Shown piece by piece: positions 26,337 to 33,930 of a stretch of 64,000 nt of DNA. A model generated the notes under the pieces. It was not told the origin of the DNA and ran no database searches. It was given only the letters and a program-made list of their open reading frames with translations. A program made the translations under genes and the position numbers. Numbering within the stretch: position 1 is the first letter of the stretch; every line of letters starts with the position of its first letter. The DNA is from Chloroflexota bacterium (lineage in GTDB: Bacteria; Chloroflexota; Anaerolineae; B4-G1; DUEL01): positions 1-64,000 of the forward strand of contig JADBJJ010000026.1 in assembly GCA_014874475.1 (NCBI GenBank). The letters run 5' to 3'.

Positions 26337-27232
26337 GCAAGAAGCAAAATGCGGTATATGACAATCCGTATCGGATTCAGCGGAAGCGATCCGCGATTGG
26401 GGATATGCAACATGCGCTGATCCGGACCTGGCGCGCTTCCTACGCGTTCGTGGAGCGCAATTTCAATCTGGTGCGCCGCTATTGGGGATGGGAGGTCGTC
26501 TGGCTGGCCTACTCCATTGCCAACACTCTCTCCATCACCTACATCGGCGCCGGCATGGAGGCCATCTCCGGCGTGCAGGTGGACACCCATTACCTCATCC
26601 TCTACCTGCTCATCGGGACTATGGTCTGGCGCTTCCTGGCCATCATCTTTGACAACATCAGCGAGATGATCGCCTGGGAGCGGTGGGAGGGGACGATAGA
26701 GTACACCCTGATGGCCCCCATCACCCGGCTCACCCATATGATGGGGCAGACGGCCTTCGCCGTGGCCTACAGCCTGCTCTTCACGCTGGTCATTCTGGGG
26801 GTAGTGGTGCTCTTCTTCCAACTGGATCTGAGCGGGGCCAATCTCTGGGGGGCGACGGTGGTGCTCCTATCGGGGAGTTTTTCCTTCATCGGACTGGGCA
26901 TCGTCGCATCGGTGTTGCCATTGCTGTTCCCGGAGCGGGGCGCCCAGATGACCAACGTCCTGCAGGCCGTTTTCCTGCTCATCTCCGGTGTCTACTACCC
27001 GGTGGAGGTGCTTCCAGCCTGGATACAGCCGCTGGCGCGGGTCTCCCCCGCGACCTTTGTGCTGGAGGGGATGCGGGCGGCCATCCTGCGCGGCGTATCC
27101 ACGGCGTCCCTCTGGCCCTATCTCTGGCCGGCATTGCTGGCGGGGGTCGTCTCCATCCCGCTGGGGCTGACGGTCTTCCACCAGGCCGAGAAATACGCCA
27201 AACGGACAGGGAAACTGAAGCGGGATGGATAA
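26333..27232 (+). CDS. ABC-2 type exporter permease
   Basis: A 299-residue membrane subunit with about six helices (near 55-75, 85-105, 140-165, 170-200, 205-230, 255-280) and the ABC-2 signature region around GVYYPVEVLPAWIQPLARVSPATFVLEGMRAAILRG. It is the partner of the ATPase encoded at 24532-25365. Start ATG 26333 overlaps the GNAT stop. It is the last gene of the operon; a terminator follows at 27330. Confidence 0.9.
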   Translation: MSKKQNAVYDNPYRIQRKRSAIGDMQHALIRTWRASYAFVERNFNLVRRYWGWEVVWLAYSIANTLSITYIGAGMEAISGVQVDTHYLILYLLIGTMVWRFLAIIFDNISEMIAWERWEGTIEYTLMAPITRLTHMMGQTAFAVAYSLLFTLVILGVVVLFFQLDLSGANLWGATVVLLSGSFSFIGLGIVASVLPLLFPERGAQMTNVLQAVFLLISGVYYPVEVLPAWIQPLARVSPATFVLEGMRAAILRGVSTASLWPYLWPALLAGVVSIPLGLTVFHQAEKYAKRTGKLKRDG

Positions 27233-27329
27233 CCTCTCCCCTGGATGCAGGCAAACCGGGTTGCACGAAGAGTTAGCCCTGTTGGGCTCTCCAACCCGAA
27301 GCAAGGGGAAAAGAGGGGAAGGAGAAAGG

Positions 27330-27367
27330 CAGCGGCGGGTGGCGAAGCGCCCCGCCGCTGTCTGTTT
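27330..27367. terminator. Bidirectional terminator between ABC permease and ccdA
   Basis: CAGCGGCGGG (27330-27339) pairs with CCCGCCGCTG (27351-27360), followed by TCTGTTTTC on the plus strand and by CCTTTCTCCTT on the minus strand. It separates two convergent genes. Confidence 0.75.
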
Positions 27368-27370
27368 TCG

Positions 27371-28099
27371 TTAAAGCCCCAGGTCCCAGCCCAGGCCCAG
27401 GGAGGTCATCCACGCGCCCAGGACGCGCAGCCAGTCCATAAAAAGCAGGAAGCCGAAAACCAGGATCACAGCGCCGGTGGCGACCTGGATGGGGTGGAGA
27501 TAGCGGTGCAGGCGCCGCAGCCACGCGCCCATCCGGTCCACCGCCAGTCCAACCAGAAGGAAAGGGACCCCCAGGCCAAGAGAGTAGGCAGTCAGCAGAA
27601 GGACCGCCTGCCCAGTGGTCTCCTGGCTGGCCCCCAGGGCCAGGATAGCCCCCAACACCGGCCCGACACAGGGGGTCCATCCAGCGGCAAAGGAGACACC
27701 GATCAGCAAGGAGGAAAGATAGCCCCAGTTGAGGCCAGCACGCAGGTGGAGACGGCGCTCAGTGTAGAGAGCGGGTAGCCGGACGGCCCCCATCAGCGCC
27801 AGGCCGAAGAAGACCATAACCAGACCACCGAGCCAGCGGACCCAGTCGGCGCGCAGGAGGCGGCCCAGCCCGCCGGCGGCCGCGCCCAGGGCGACAAAGA
27901 CCCCGGAGAAGCCCAGGACGAAGGCCAGGGCATGGAGGAAAGTGGTAAACCGTTCCCGGGCGGAGGCCCTGGCATCCGTCCCGGCGATAGCGCGACCACT
28001 TAAATAGCCAACATAGGCCGGCACCATCGGAAGGACGCAGGGTGAGAGAAAGGACGCCAGGCCCGCCAGAAGAGCCAGAGCCAGGGAAGGAATCGTCAT
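27371..28099 (-). CDS. ccdA: CcdA-type cytochrome c biogenesis/thiol transfer protein
   Basis: A 242-residue, six-helix membrane protein that passes reducing equivalents from cytoplasmic thioredoxin outward. The two redox Cys are in FLSPCVLPMVPAYVGYLSG (Cys21) and AAGWTPCVGPVLGAIL (about Cys143), both in the proline-rich family context. The start overlaps the upstream kinase stop by 4 bases (ATGA). No thioredoxin-like partner or cytochrome gene is adjacent; extracytoplasmic disulfide turnover is the likely role. Confidence 0.9.
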   Translation of the reverse strand: MTIPSLALALLAGLASFLSPCVLPMVPAYVGYLSGRAIAGTDARASARERFTTFLHALAFVLGFSGVFVALGAAAGGLGRLLRADWVRWLGGLVMVFFGLALMGAVRLPALYTERRLHLRAGLNWGYLSSLLIGVSFAAGWTPCVGPVLGAILALGASQETTGQAVLLLTAYSLGLGVPFLLVGLAVDRMGAWLRRLHRYLHPIQVATGAVILVFGFLLFMDWLRVLGAWMTSLGLGWDLGL

Positions 28100-28581
28100 A
28101 GTTTGTAGCCGATTTTGCGCAGGAATTCCTTGCGGTGGGCCACTTCCTCCGGTCCCTCCACCCCCTTCGGGCTGACGCCGTCCACAACCCCCAGAATGGC
28201 CCGTCCCTGCTCCGTCTGAGCGACGATGACCTCGGCGGGGTTGGCAGTGGCGCAGAAGATGCGGCAGACCTCCGGCACCATCTTGACGGCGTTGAGGACG
28301 TTGATGGGGTAGAATCCGGGGGCCAGGAAGATGATGAAGGAATGGCCCGCACCGATAGCCAGGGCGTTTTGCTTCGCCAGTTCTATCATCGCCGGGTCAG
28401 TGCCGGTACAGCGGACTAAGGCCGGGCCGGAGGCCTCGCAGAAGGCCAGACCAAAGCGAATACCCGGGACGGTATTCACCAGCGCCTCGTGGATGTCCTC
28501 CACCGTTTTGATGAAGTGGCTCATCCCCAGGATGAAGTTGACATCATCGGGTTTCTGGACGCGGACGGTCAGGAGTTCCAT
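28096..28581 (-). CDS. Adenosine-specific kinase family protein
   Basis: A 161-residue protein of the adenosine-specific kinase family (PF04008 type), mostly known from archaea and thermophilic bacteria. The core GHSFIIFLAPGFYPINVLNAVKMVPEVCRIFCATANPAEVIVAQTEQGR-like region (about 79-126) is highly characteristic, and full length is normal. The ATG follows GAGGTGA at normal spacing. It is coupled to ccdA by a 4-base overlap, but the two functions have no evident link. The enzymatic name rests on family annotation only. Confidence 0.87.
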   Translation of the reverse strand: MELLTVRVQKPDDVNFILGMSHFIKTVEDIHEALVNTVPGIRFGLAFCEASGPALVRCTGTDPAMIELAKQNALAIGAGHSFIIFLAPGFYPINVLNAVKMVPEVCRIFCATANPAEVIVAQTEQGRAILGVVDGVSPKGVEGPEEVAHRKEFLRKIGYKL

Positions 28582-28692
28582 CGGTCACCTCGCAAGATGA
28601 AACGGGAAGCGCAAAGAGAGAGGCAAAGGACGCGCGTCACCTTTCCGCCCTTCTACAGCGGCTCCCGGTTCTTGCTTCCGAAGCCGGAACGG

Positions 28693-29082
28693 TCAGGCGG
28701 TAGGTTCTTCGGCGGGAGCGCCTTCCCGGGCCCGAGCGACGGCCTTGCGGGTTCCCTCCACCGCCTCGGTCAATTGCCGACGGCTTTCTTCCAGGACCAC
28801 CTGCCCCTGGGCCTGAAGTTCTTCGGCCCGGCGGCGGAGGTCTGCGGCGACCGCTTCGGCCTTGGCGCGGGCCTCCTCCAGTGCCTGCTCCGCCCGAAGG
28901 CGTGCCCGCTCAACTTCCTCTTTCGCCTTTTCGCCCAGTTCTGCGCCCTTGGCGCGAATCTGGGCCCGGGTCTCCTCACCAGATTGGGGGGCAAAGAGCA
29001 GGGCCACCGCTGCCCCCACCAGCCCACCGACCACAAATCCGGTCAGGAATGCCACCACATCGCTGCCATTGTCTTTTGCCAT
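28693..29082 (-). CDS. YtxH-like small membrane protein
   Basis: A 129-residue protein: one Gly/Ala-rich helix (FLTGFVVGGLVGAAVALLFAP, about 12-32) with the APQSGEETR motif typical of YtxH proteins, then a long charged coiled-coil (about 40-115) and an acidic tail. YtxH-like proteins are often stress-induced; molecular function unknown. The ATG follows a perfect AGGAGG. Confidence 0.82.
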   Translation of the reverse strand: MAKDNGSDVVAFLTGFVVGGLVGAAVALLFAPQSGEETRAQIRAKGAELGEKAKEEVERARLRAEQALEEARAKAEAVAADLRRRAEELQAQGQVVLEESRRQLTEAVEGTRKAVARAREGAPAEEPTA

Positions 29083-29109
29083 GGTGTCCTCCTTTCGGAT
29101 GATTGGACT

Positions 29110-29307
29110 TCACACAATCCAGTTTGAAAATGTACTGATCGCTCTGGGTGAACCAGGTATCGTCTCGTAGCGTCCGGAGAAGCGCCAGGATGCGTGCCAT
29201 CCGTATCCAAAGCGCCAGATCATCCGATGGCGCAGTTTGACGCCCAGCACTTTGAAAATCGGATAGTTATGATCTGAGCGGGTATCCCTATCGGTAACGA
29301 GCGTCAT
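29110..29307 (-). CDS. Short hypothetical ORF coupled to the upstream membrane protein
   Basis: A 65-codon frame whose ATG overlaps the stop of the upstream 2-helix protein as ATGA. The product is basic and aromatic (RMIWRFGYGWHASWRF) with no recognised domain. The overlap favours translation, but composition is atypical and it could be the remnant of a frameshifted C-terminus of its neighbour. The region has clearly lower GC than its surroundings. Confidence 0.3.
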   Translation of the reverse strand: MTLVTDRDTRSDHNYPIFKVLGVKLRHRMIWRFGYGWHASWRFSGRYETIPGSPRAISTFSNWIV

Positions 29308-29597
29308 TCACTTCTCCGTAGCCGAGGAGGGGAGCGAAGTTCGGGTCCAGAGCGAGAATCCCCAAAGATCTGGAGGGCGCTGAGCGAGGAGACGAATGCC
29401 CCGCCGATGCCGAATAAACTCCTAAAGGCGTCAGGGATGAGCCACCCAGATGAGAGATAGGCCGTTGCCATCACCGGAATACCGAGAACGACCAGGCTCG
29501 CCGTGAAGATCAGGTAGTATCGCAGGGCCCGATACTGAATCGCAATCATTTGATCCAGGTAGGCCTCCCTCGCAGCCATACCTATCCAGCCGGTCAT
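29304..29597 (-). CDS. Hypothetical two-helix membrane protein
   Basis: From ATG 29597 the frame gives 97 residues. An amphipathic N-terminus (MAAREAYLDQMIAIQYRAL) is followed by two hydrophobic segments (YYLIFTASLVVLGIPVMATAYL and SLFGIGGAFVSSLSAL), then a short Arg/Ser tail that looks out of frame with a membrane protein of this kind. No family is recognised. The same frame opens at a TTG at 29681 that overlaps the neighbour; no ribosome site clearly selects a start. It lies in the low-GC patch and may be truncated. Confidence 0.45.
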   Translation of the reverse strand: MTGWIGMAAREAYLDQMIAIQYRALRYYLIFTASLVVLGIPVMATAYLSSGWLIPDAFRSLFGIGGAFVSSLSALQIFGDSRSGPELRSPPRLRRSE

Positions 29598-29655
29598 TAC
29601 GTGGGAGCCACGGTAAACACAAGAGGCAATCCCCGGCCCGGAGAGAATCGCCCGA

Positions 29656-30123
29656 TTAACGACCCCGAAGGGTATTCGCAACCTCCTTCAGCACCCGTCG
29701 CACACCGGCCATAAAACTGGCGGCCTGGATCGTGGGGGAGACCATATGATGGCTGACAAATTGCGTCGTCCCCCGGACTGTTGCCAGGGTGTCGTTGATG
29801 GTTTCCAGCATCGGGCGCATCTCGTCCCGGAGGAGCGACACCAGCGCCTGTACCTGAATGGTCAGGACGATGAGCAGGATGCCAATGAGGAGGGTCTCAA
29901 AGGCAACCAGGATGATAGCCGCATCCCGCAGAAGGGAGACAACCGCCGCCCCCGGGCTGGGCTGGGTCGGAGAGCGATAGGCTTCCACTGCCAGCACCAC
30001 CAACAGGGCGATCATGCCCAGCATCAACACACCTACAATGACCAGACTCAGGATCAGGTTACGCTTCAGGCGGGCCTCAGCAGGTGTGGGGATCTGTTCC
30101 GGAACTTTATCGCTGGCTGCCAT
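29656..30123 (-). CDS. Hypothetical two-helix membrane protein with coiled tail
   Basis: A 155-residue protein with two transmembrane helices (about 23-47 and 68-92) and an amphipathic C-terminal helix (about 93-150, with LRDEMRPMLETINDTLATVRGTTQFV) resembling DUF948-like proteins of other bacteria. No catalytic motif. The ATG follows a GGGGGGAAAG purine run. It belongs to the run of small membrane proteins (with the YtxH protein) downstream of mnmA on the same strand. Confidence 0.65.
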   Translation of the reverse strand: MAASDKVPEQIPTPAEARLKRNLILSLVIVGVLMLGMIALLVVLAVEAYRSPTQPSPGAAVVSLLRDAAIILVAFETLLIGILLIVLTIQVQALVSLLRDEMRPMLETINDTLATVRGTTQFVSHHMVSPTIQAASFMAGVRRVLKEVANTLRGR

Positions 30124-30150
30124 CTTTCCCCCCTTTCAGCGGGTGGTGAT

Positions 30151-31245
30151 TTACAGCAATGATAGCATGCTTTCCCAGGCAGCGCAAATAACCCCGCCCC
30201 CCAGGACAACTTCGCCGTCATAAAGCACCAGATACTGGCCCGGAGTGATGTCCCGCTGAGGGACGGCAAACCGGACGCGGAGCCGGTCGCCCGGCAGAGG
30301 CGTGGCAACGACCGGCGCCTCCTTGTGCCGGTAACGAATCTGAGCAGTGGCCTCAAAAGGCCCCGGGGGCTCCTCACCGGCGATGTAGTGCATCCGGGCC
30401 ACAACGCACTCTGTTTGTCCCAACTCCTCCGCCCGCCCCACAATCAGGGCGTTGCGCTGCGGGTCCAGGGCCAGGACGTAGAGCGGGTACGGCGCAGCGA
30501 TGCCGATGCCTTTCCGCTGCCCGATGGTGTAATGAATCAACCCCTTGTGCTCGCCCAGCACCCGGCCCGCCGTATCCAGAATGGGGCCCGGGCGGACCGC
30601 CTCCGGCGCATGCTCGGCGACGAACCGGCGGTAGTCTCCGTCTGCCAGGAAGCAGACGTCCTGGCTCTCCGGCTGGTCGGCAACGGGGAGGCCCCGGGCC
30701 CGCGCCATGTCCCGGACCTCCCTCTTGGTCAGGTCGCCCAGGGGGAAGAGGACGCGCGCTAACTGTTCCTGGGTCAGGATGTGCAGGACGTAGGACTGGT
30801 CCTTAGTACGGTCCCGGCCCCGCAACAACTGGTAGCGGTCGCCCACCCGGCGGACGCGAGCGTAGTGCCCGGTGGCCAGAAAATCCGCGCCATGCTCCAG
30901 GGCCCACTGCATCAGTAACCCAAACCGGACCTCCCGGTTGCAGGGGATGCAGGGGTTGGGGGTACGGGCAGCGACATATTCGGCGACGAAGGTTTCCACG
31001 ACGGCGCGACGGAAGGGCTCCCGCATGTCCACCTCATAGAAGGGGATGCCCAGCCGCGCGGCGACGTCCCGGGCCCGCTCCACCGCCTCCGGCGTGCAGC
31101 AGAGGTTATCCCGGCAACCAGCGGCGGGCTCGGCCCACAGCCGCAGCATCACCCCGGTTACCTGGTACCCCTGCTCCACCAGCAGCGCCGCCGCAACGCT
31201 GCTATCCACTCCTCCGCTCATCGCGATAACGGCATGGGCATTCAT
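30151..31245 (-). CDS. mnmA: tRNA 2-thiouridine(34) synthase
   Basis: MnmA (TrmU) adds sulfur to U34 of Glu, Gln and Lys tRNAs. The 364-residue product has the PP-loop AMSGGVDSSVAA, the catalytic Cys in TPNPCIPCNREVRFG and the second catalytic Cys in SQDVCFLADGDY, the central GLIHYTIGQRKGIGI and the C-terminal beta-barrel. All essential residues are present. Start chosen at ATG 31245, as the longer frame overlaps the coding part of the cysteine desulfurase. The desulfurase gene lies just upstream on the same strand (26 bases), and it can provide the persulfide sulfur MnmA needs. Confidence 0.95.
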   Translation of the reverse strand: MNAHAVIAMSGGVDSSVAAALLVEQGYQVTGVMLRLWAEPAAGCRDNLCCTPEAVERARDVAARLGIPFYEVDMREPFRRAVVETFVAEYVAARTPNPCIPCNREVRFGLLMQWALEHGADFLATGHYARVRRVGDRYQLLRGRDRTKDQSYVLHILTQEQLARVLFPLGDLTKREVRDMARARGLPVADQPESQDVCFLADGDYRRFVAEHAPEAVRPGPILDTAGRVLGEHKGLIHYTIGQRKGIGIAAPYPLYVLALDPQRNALIVGRAEELGQTECVVARMHYIAGEEPPGPFEATAQIRYRHKEAPVVATPLPGDRLRVRFAVPQRDITPGQYLVLYDGEVVLGGGVICAAWESMLSLL

Positions 31246-31271
31246 GGCAAGAACGCGCAAAATCCAGGCAA

Positions 31272-32441
31272 TTAGAGGCTTTGATCCTCCCCTTCCCGCA
31301 GCCGGGCCACCACCCGGGGCAGGACCTCCAGAACCGCCTCCACATCCTCTTCGGTGTTGTACCGGCCCAGGGAGAGGCGCAGCGCTCCCACCGCCCACTC
31401 CGGCGCCAGTCCCATCGCCTCCAGGACCGGGGACGGACGGGCCTCTCCCTCCGCGCAGGCCGCTCCGGAACTGGCCGCGATCCCTTCCAGGTCCAGCCCG
31501 ATGACCACCGATGCCCCCTCCACGCCCCGGATGGCGAAACTGGCCAGGTGCGGGAGCCGCCGGACCGGGTGACCGGTCAGGCGGACATCCGGGATGGCGG
31601 AGAGGATGCCTTCTATCAGCCGGTCCTGCAGGCGGGTCAATCGGGCCATCTCCTCCTCCCGCATCGCCTCCGCCAGTTCCAGCGCCGTCGCCATACCGAC
31701 GATGCCGGCCACGTTGACCGTCCCGGGGCGACGGCCCCCCTCATGCCCCCCGCCGGTGATGGCCGGCACCAGCGCCAACCCCCGCCGGATGTAGAGAAGT
31801 CCTACCCCCTTGGGGCCGTAGAACTTGTGGGCCGAGAGGGCCAGAAGGTCCACCCCCAGGTCCTCCACGTTCAGCGCCATCCGCCCGGCGGCCTGGACGG
31901 CGTCGGTGTGCAGGGGGACCCCATACTCCCGGCAGACGGCAGCGATTTCCGGGATGGGTTGGACTGTGCCGACCTCGTTGCTGGCGGTCATCACACTGAC
32001 CAAAACCGTATCGGGACGGATGGCCCGGCGGACCTCCTCCGGGTCTACCAGCCCGTGCCCGTCCACTCGGACGACCGTCACTTCAAAACCAAAGAGGCGG
32101 TGGAGTTGCTCCACAGTCGCCTCCACCGCGTGGTGCTCTATGGGAGTGGTGACGATGTGATGGCCCCGACCCGCCTGGCGGGCGGCCCAGGCGACGCCGC
32201 GCAGGGCCAGATTATCCGCCTCCGTCCCCGATGCGGTGAAGACGATCTCCGATGGGCGGCAGCCCAGGATGCGGGCCACCCGTTCCCGCGACCGCTCCAG
32301 CGCCGTCGCGGCGGCTTGCCCCCAGGCGTGGGCCGACGAGGTGTTGCCGAAGATGTCGCTCCAGTAGGGCATCATCGCCTCCACTACCCGGGGGTCCACT
32401 GGTGTGGTGGCGGAATAGTCCATATAGATGGCCCGTTTCAT
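31272..32441 (-). CDS. Cysteine desulfurase (NifS/IscS type)
   Basis: A 389-residue PLP enzyme that takes sulfur from cysteine for Fe-S clusters and tRNA thiolation. Visible are YMDYSATTPVDPRV, the PLP-contact TASGTEADNLAL, the PLP-bearing Lys in LSAHKFYGPKGVG (about 205) and the persulfide Cys in SSGAACAEGEARPS (about 328). The active-site loop resembles group I NifS/IscS. The ATG follows GAGGAGG. Operon with mnmA; threonine synthase is upstream after a 63-base gap holding a hairpin. No iscU is next door. Confidence 0.93.
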   Translation of the reverse strand: MKRAIYMDYSATTPVDPRVVEAMMPYWSDIFGNTSSAHAWGQAAATALERSRERVARILGCRPSEIVFTASGTEADNLALRGVAWAARQAGRGHHIVTTPIEHHAVEATVEQLHRLFGFEVTVVRVDGHGLVDPEEVRRAIRPDTVLVSVMTASNEVGTVQPIPEIAAVCREYGVPLHTDAVQAAGRMALNVEDLGVDLLALSAHKFYGPKGVGLLYIRRGLALVPAITGGGHEGGRRPGTVNVAGIVGMATALELAEAMREEEMARLTRLQDRLIEGILSAIPDVRLTGHPVRRLPHLASFAIRGVEGASVVIGLDLEGIAASSGAACAEGEARPSPVLEAMGLAPEWAVGALRLSLGRYNTEEDVEAVLEVLPRVVARLREGEDQSL

Positions 32442-32463
32442 TGCACCTCCTCACCCGGATACG

Positions 32464-32488
32464 CCCGGCACTTTCAAAGGTGCCAGGC
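32464..32488. repeat. Imperfect palindrome of the GGCACyTT/AAnGTGCC type
   Basis: On the plus strand GGCACTTTCAAAGGTGCC (32467-32484) is a near-perfect palindrome, extended by GCC/GGC flanks. It lies between thrC and the cysteine desulfurase gene. A related hairpin lies at 61298-61326 after an ABC gene. It may act as an mRNA 3' end structure; no T run follows. Confidence 0.5.
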
Positions 32489-32504
32489 GCGTGGGGGTAC
32501 TCCT

Positions 32505-33788
32505 TCAGCCGGCCAGCGCCCGCTGGACGTCCTCCAGGCGGGGGGCGACGATGAGGGGTTGGCCCGTCGCCTTCATCACACTGGCGACATCCTTCAGGCC
32601 GGAGCCGGTGGCCAGGACGACCACCTGCTCTTCTGCCCCCACCAGGCCCCGCTCCACGGCCTTCACCAGGCCGGCGTAAGCGGCCGCTGCCGCCGGTTCC
32701 GCAAAGACCCCGCAACCCTGCGCCAGTGCCGGGATGGCGGCCAGAATCTCCTGATCGCTCACGCGGAGGAAGGCTCCGCCCGTCTCCCGCACTGCGCGCA
32801 GCGCCTTGTTGCGGTCGCGGGGCAAGCCCGCGACGATGCTATCCGCCACCGAATGGGCCTCCACGGGCACCATCTCCCAACCCTCCAGCCCCCGCTCCCA
32901 GGCATCCACCAGCGGGGAGGAGCCCTCGGCCTGGACTCCGATCAGGCGCGGCATATGGTCTATCCAGCCCAGCGCGGCCAGGTCCCGCAGTCCTTTGTGG
33001 ATGCCGCCGATGATACACCCATCGCCGACGGAGACGAGGACGACGTCCGGGGGCCGGAAGGGAGCCGGACTCCCGGTCTGCGTGGCCAGTTGCTCGCAAA
33101 TTTCGTAGGCGGCGGTCTTTTTCCCTTCGGACATATACGGGTTGTAGGCCGTACTGCGGTTGTACCAGCCGAAGGTCGCTGATGCCTCCAGACAGAGGTC
33201 AAAGGCCTGGTCGTAGGTGCCGTCCACCAGCAGGACGGTCGCGCCGAAGGCCAGGAGTTGGGCCACTTTGGCCTGGGGGGCAGTGCGGGGGACAAAGATG
33301 ACGCTGCGCTGCCCGACAGCGGCGCAGAGGCCCGCCAGGGCAGCAGCGGCGTTGCCCGTGCTGGCCGTCGTCACCACCTCCGCCCCCCGCTCCTGCGCTT
33401 TGACGACGGCTATAGACGAGGCGCGGTCCTTGAGCGACGCGGTGGGCTGGCGGCTATCATCTTTGACCCAGAGGTGCCGAAGCCCCAACTTCTGGGCCAG
33501 ACGAGGGGCCGGATACAGCGGTGTCCAGCCGACGCTCCCCAACACCGTCCCTTCCGCCAACCGTCGGGCCACCTCCGGCTCCACCGGCAAGAGAGGCATA
33601 TAGCGCCAGATGGAACGCTGAGGGTTGGCGGTCAACTCCTGGGGCGAGACTTCCCGCCGGATGCGGTCGTAATCGTAAACCACATCTAGGATACCGTCGT
33701 TCCCGTGGTGGGGGCAGACGTAGTTCACTTCGTTTGTGCCGTACTCGGCGCCGCAGATGGTGCAGCGAAGGGCAATGACAGCGTTCAT
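32505..33788 (-). CDS. thrC: Threonine synthase
   Basis: A 427-residue PLP enzyme converting O-phosphohomoserine to threonine. The N-terminus carries a zinc-ribbon-like CTICGAEY...YVCPHHG segment seen in many ThrC proteins. The PLP Lys is in TASLKDRASSIAVVKA (about 122), with the phosphate loop TGNAAAALAGLCAA and LATGSGLKD near the end. The start ATG 33788 follows TGGAGG; the longer frame starts in a dispersed repeat. No hom or thrB gene is in the window. A threonine dehydratase-like PLP enzyme is the alternative, but length and the Cys-rich N-terminus favour ThrC. Confidence 0.9.
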   Translation of the reverse strand: MNAVIALRCTICGAEYGTNEVNYVCPHHGNDGILDVVYDYDRIRREVSPQELTANPQRSIWRYMPLLPVEPEVARRLAEGTVLGSVGWTPLYPAPRLAQKLGLRHLWVKDDSRQPTASLKDRASSIAVVKAQERGAEVVTTASTGNAAAALAGLCAAVGQRSVIFVPRTAPQAKVAQLLAFGATVLLVDGTYDQAFDLCLEASATFGWYNRSTAYNPYMSEGKKTAAYEICEQLATQTGSPAPFRPPDVVLVSVGDGCIIGGIHKGLRDLAALGWIDHMPRLIGVQAEGSSPLVDAWERGLEGWEMVPVEAHSVADSIVAGLPRDRNKALRAVRETGGAFLRVSDQEILAAIPALAQGCGVFAEPAAAAAYAGLVKAVERGLVGAEEQVVVLATGSGLKDVASVMKATGQPLIVAPRLEDVQRALAG

Positions 33789-33814
33789 CCAGTGGCCTCC
33801 AGTAAGAGCATATC

Positions 33815-33849
33815 TGAAAATTTGTTCGTAGCAGGACACGAAACGCAGG
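33815..33849 (-). repeat. Dispersed repeat copy A (CGTTTCGTGTC...CGAACAAATTTTC)
   Basis: On the minus strand CCTGCGTTTCGTGTC, six variable bases, then CGAACAAATTTTCA. The same two blocks with the same spacing occur at 56965-56999; 31 of 35 positions agree. It lies just upstream of thrC. Confidence 0.75.
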
Positions 33850-33930
33850 GAAGCGCCGTTTGGGACTCCCGGAACGCCACCTCGCTTCGTGGCTGGCTAC
33901 GGATGCTTCTGATGGCGGGGTTGTGTCGCT

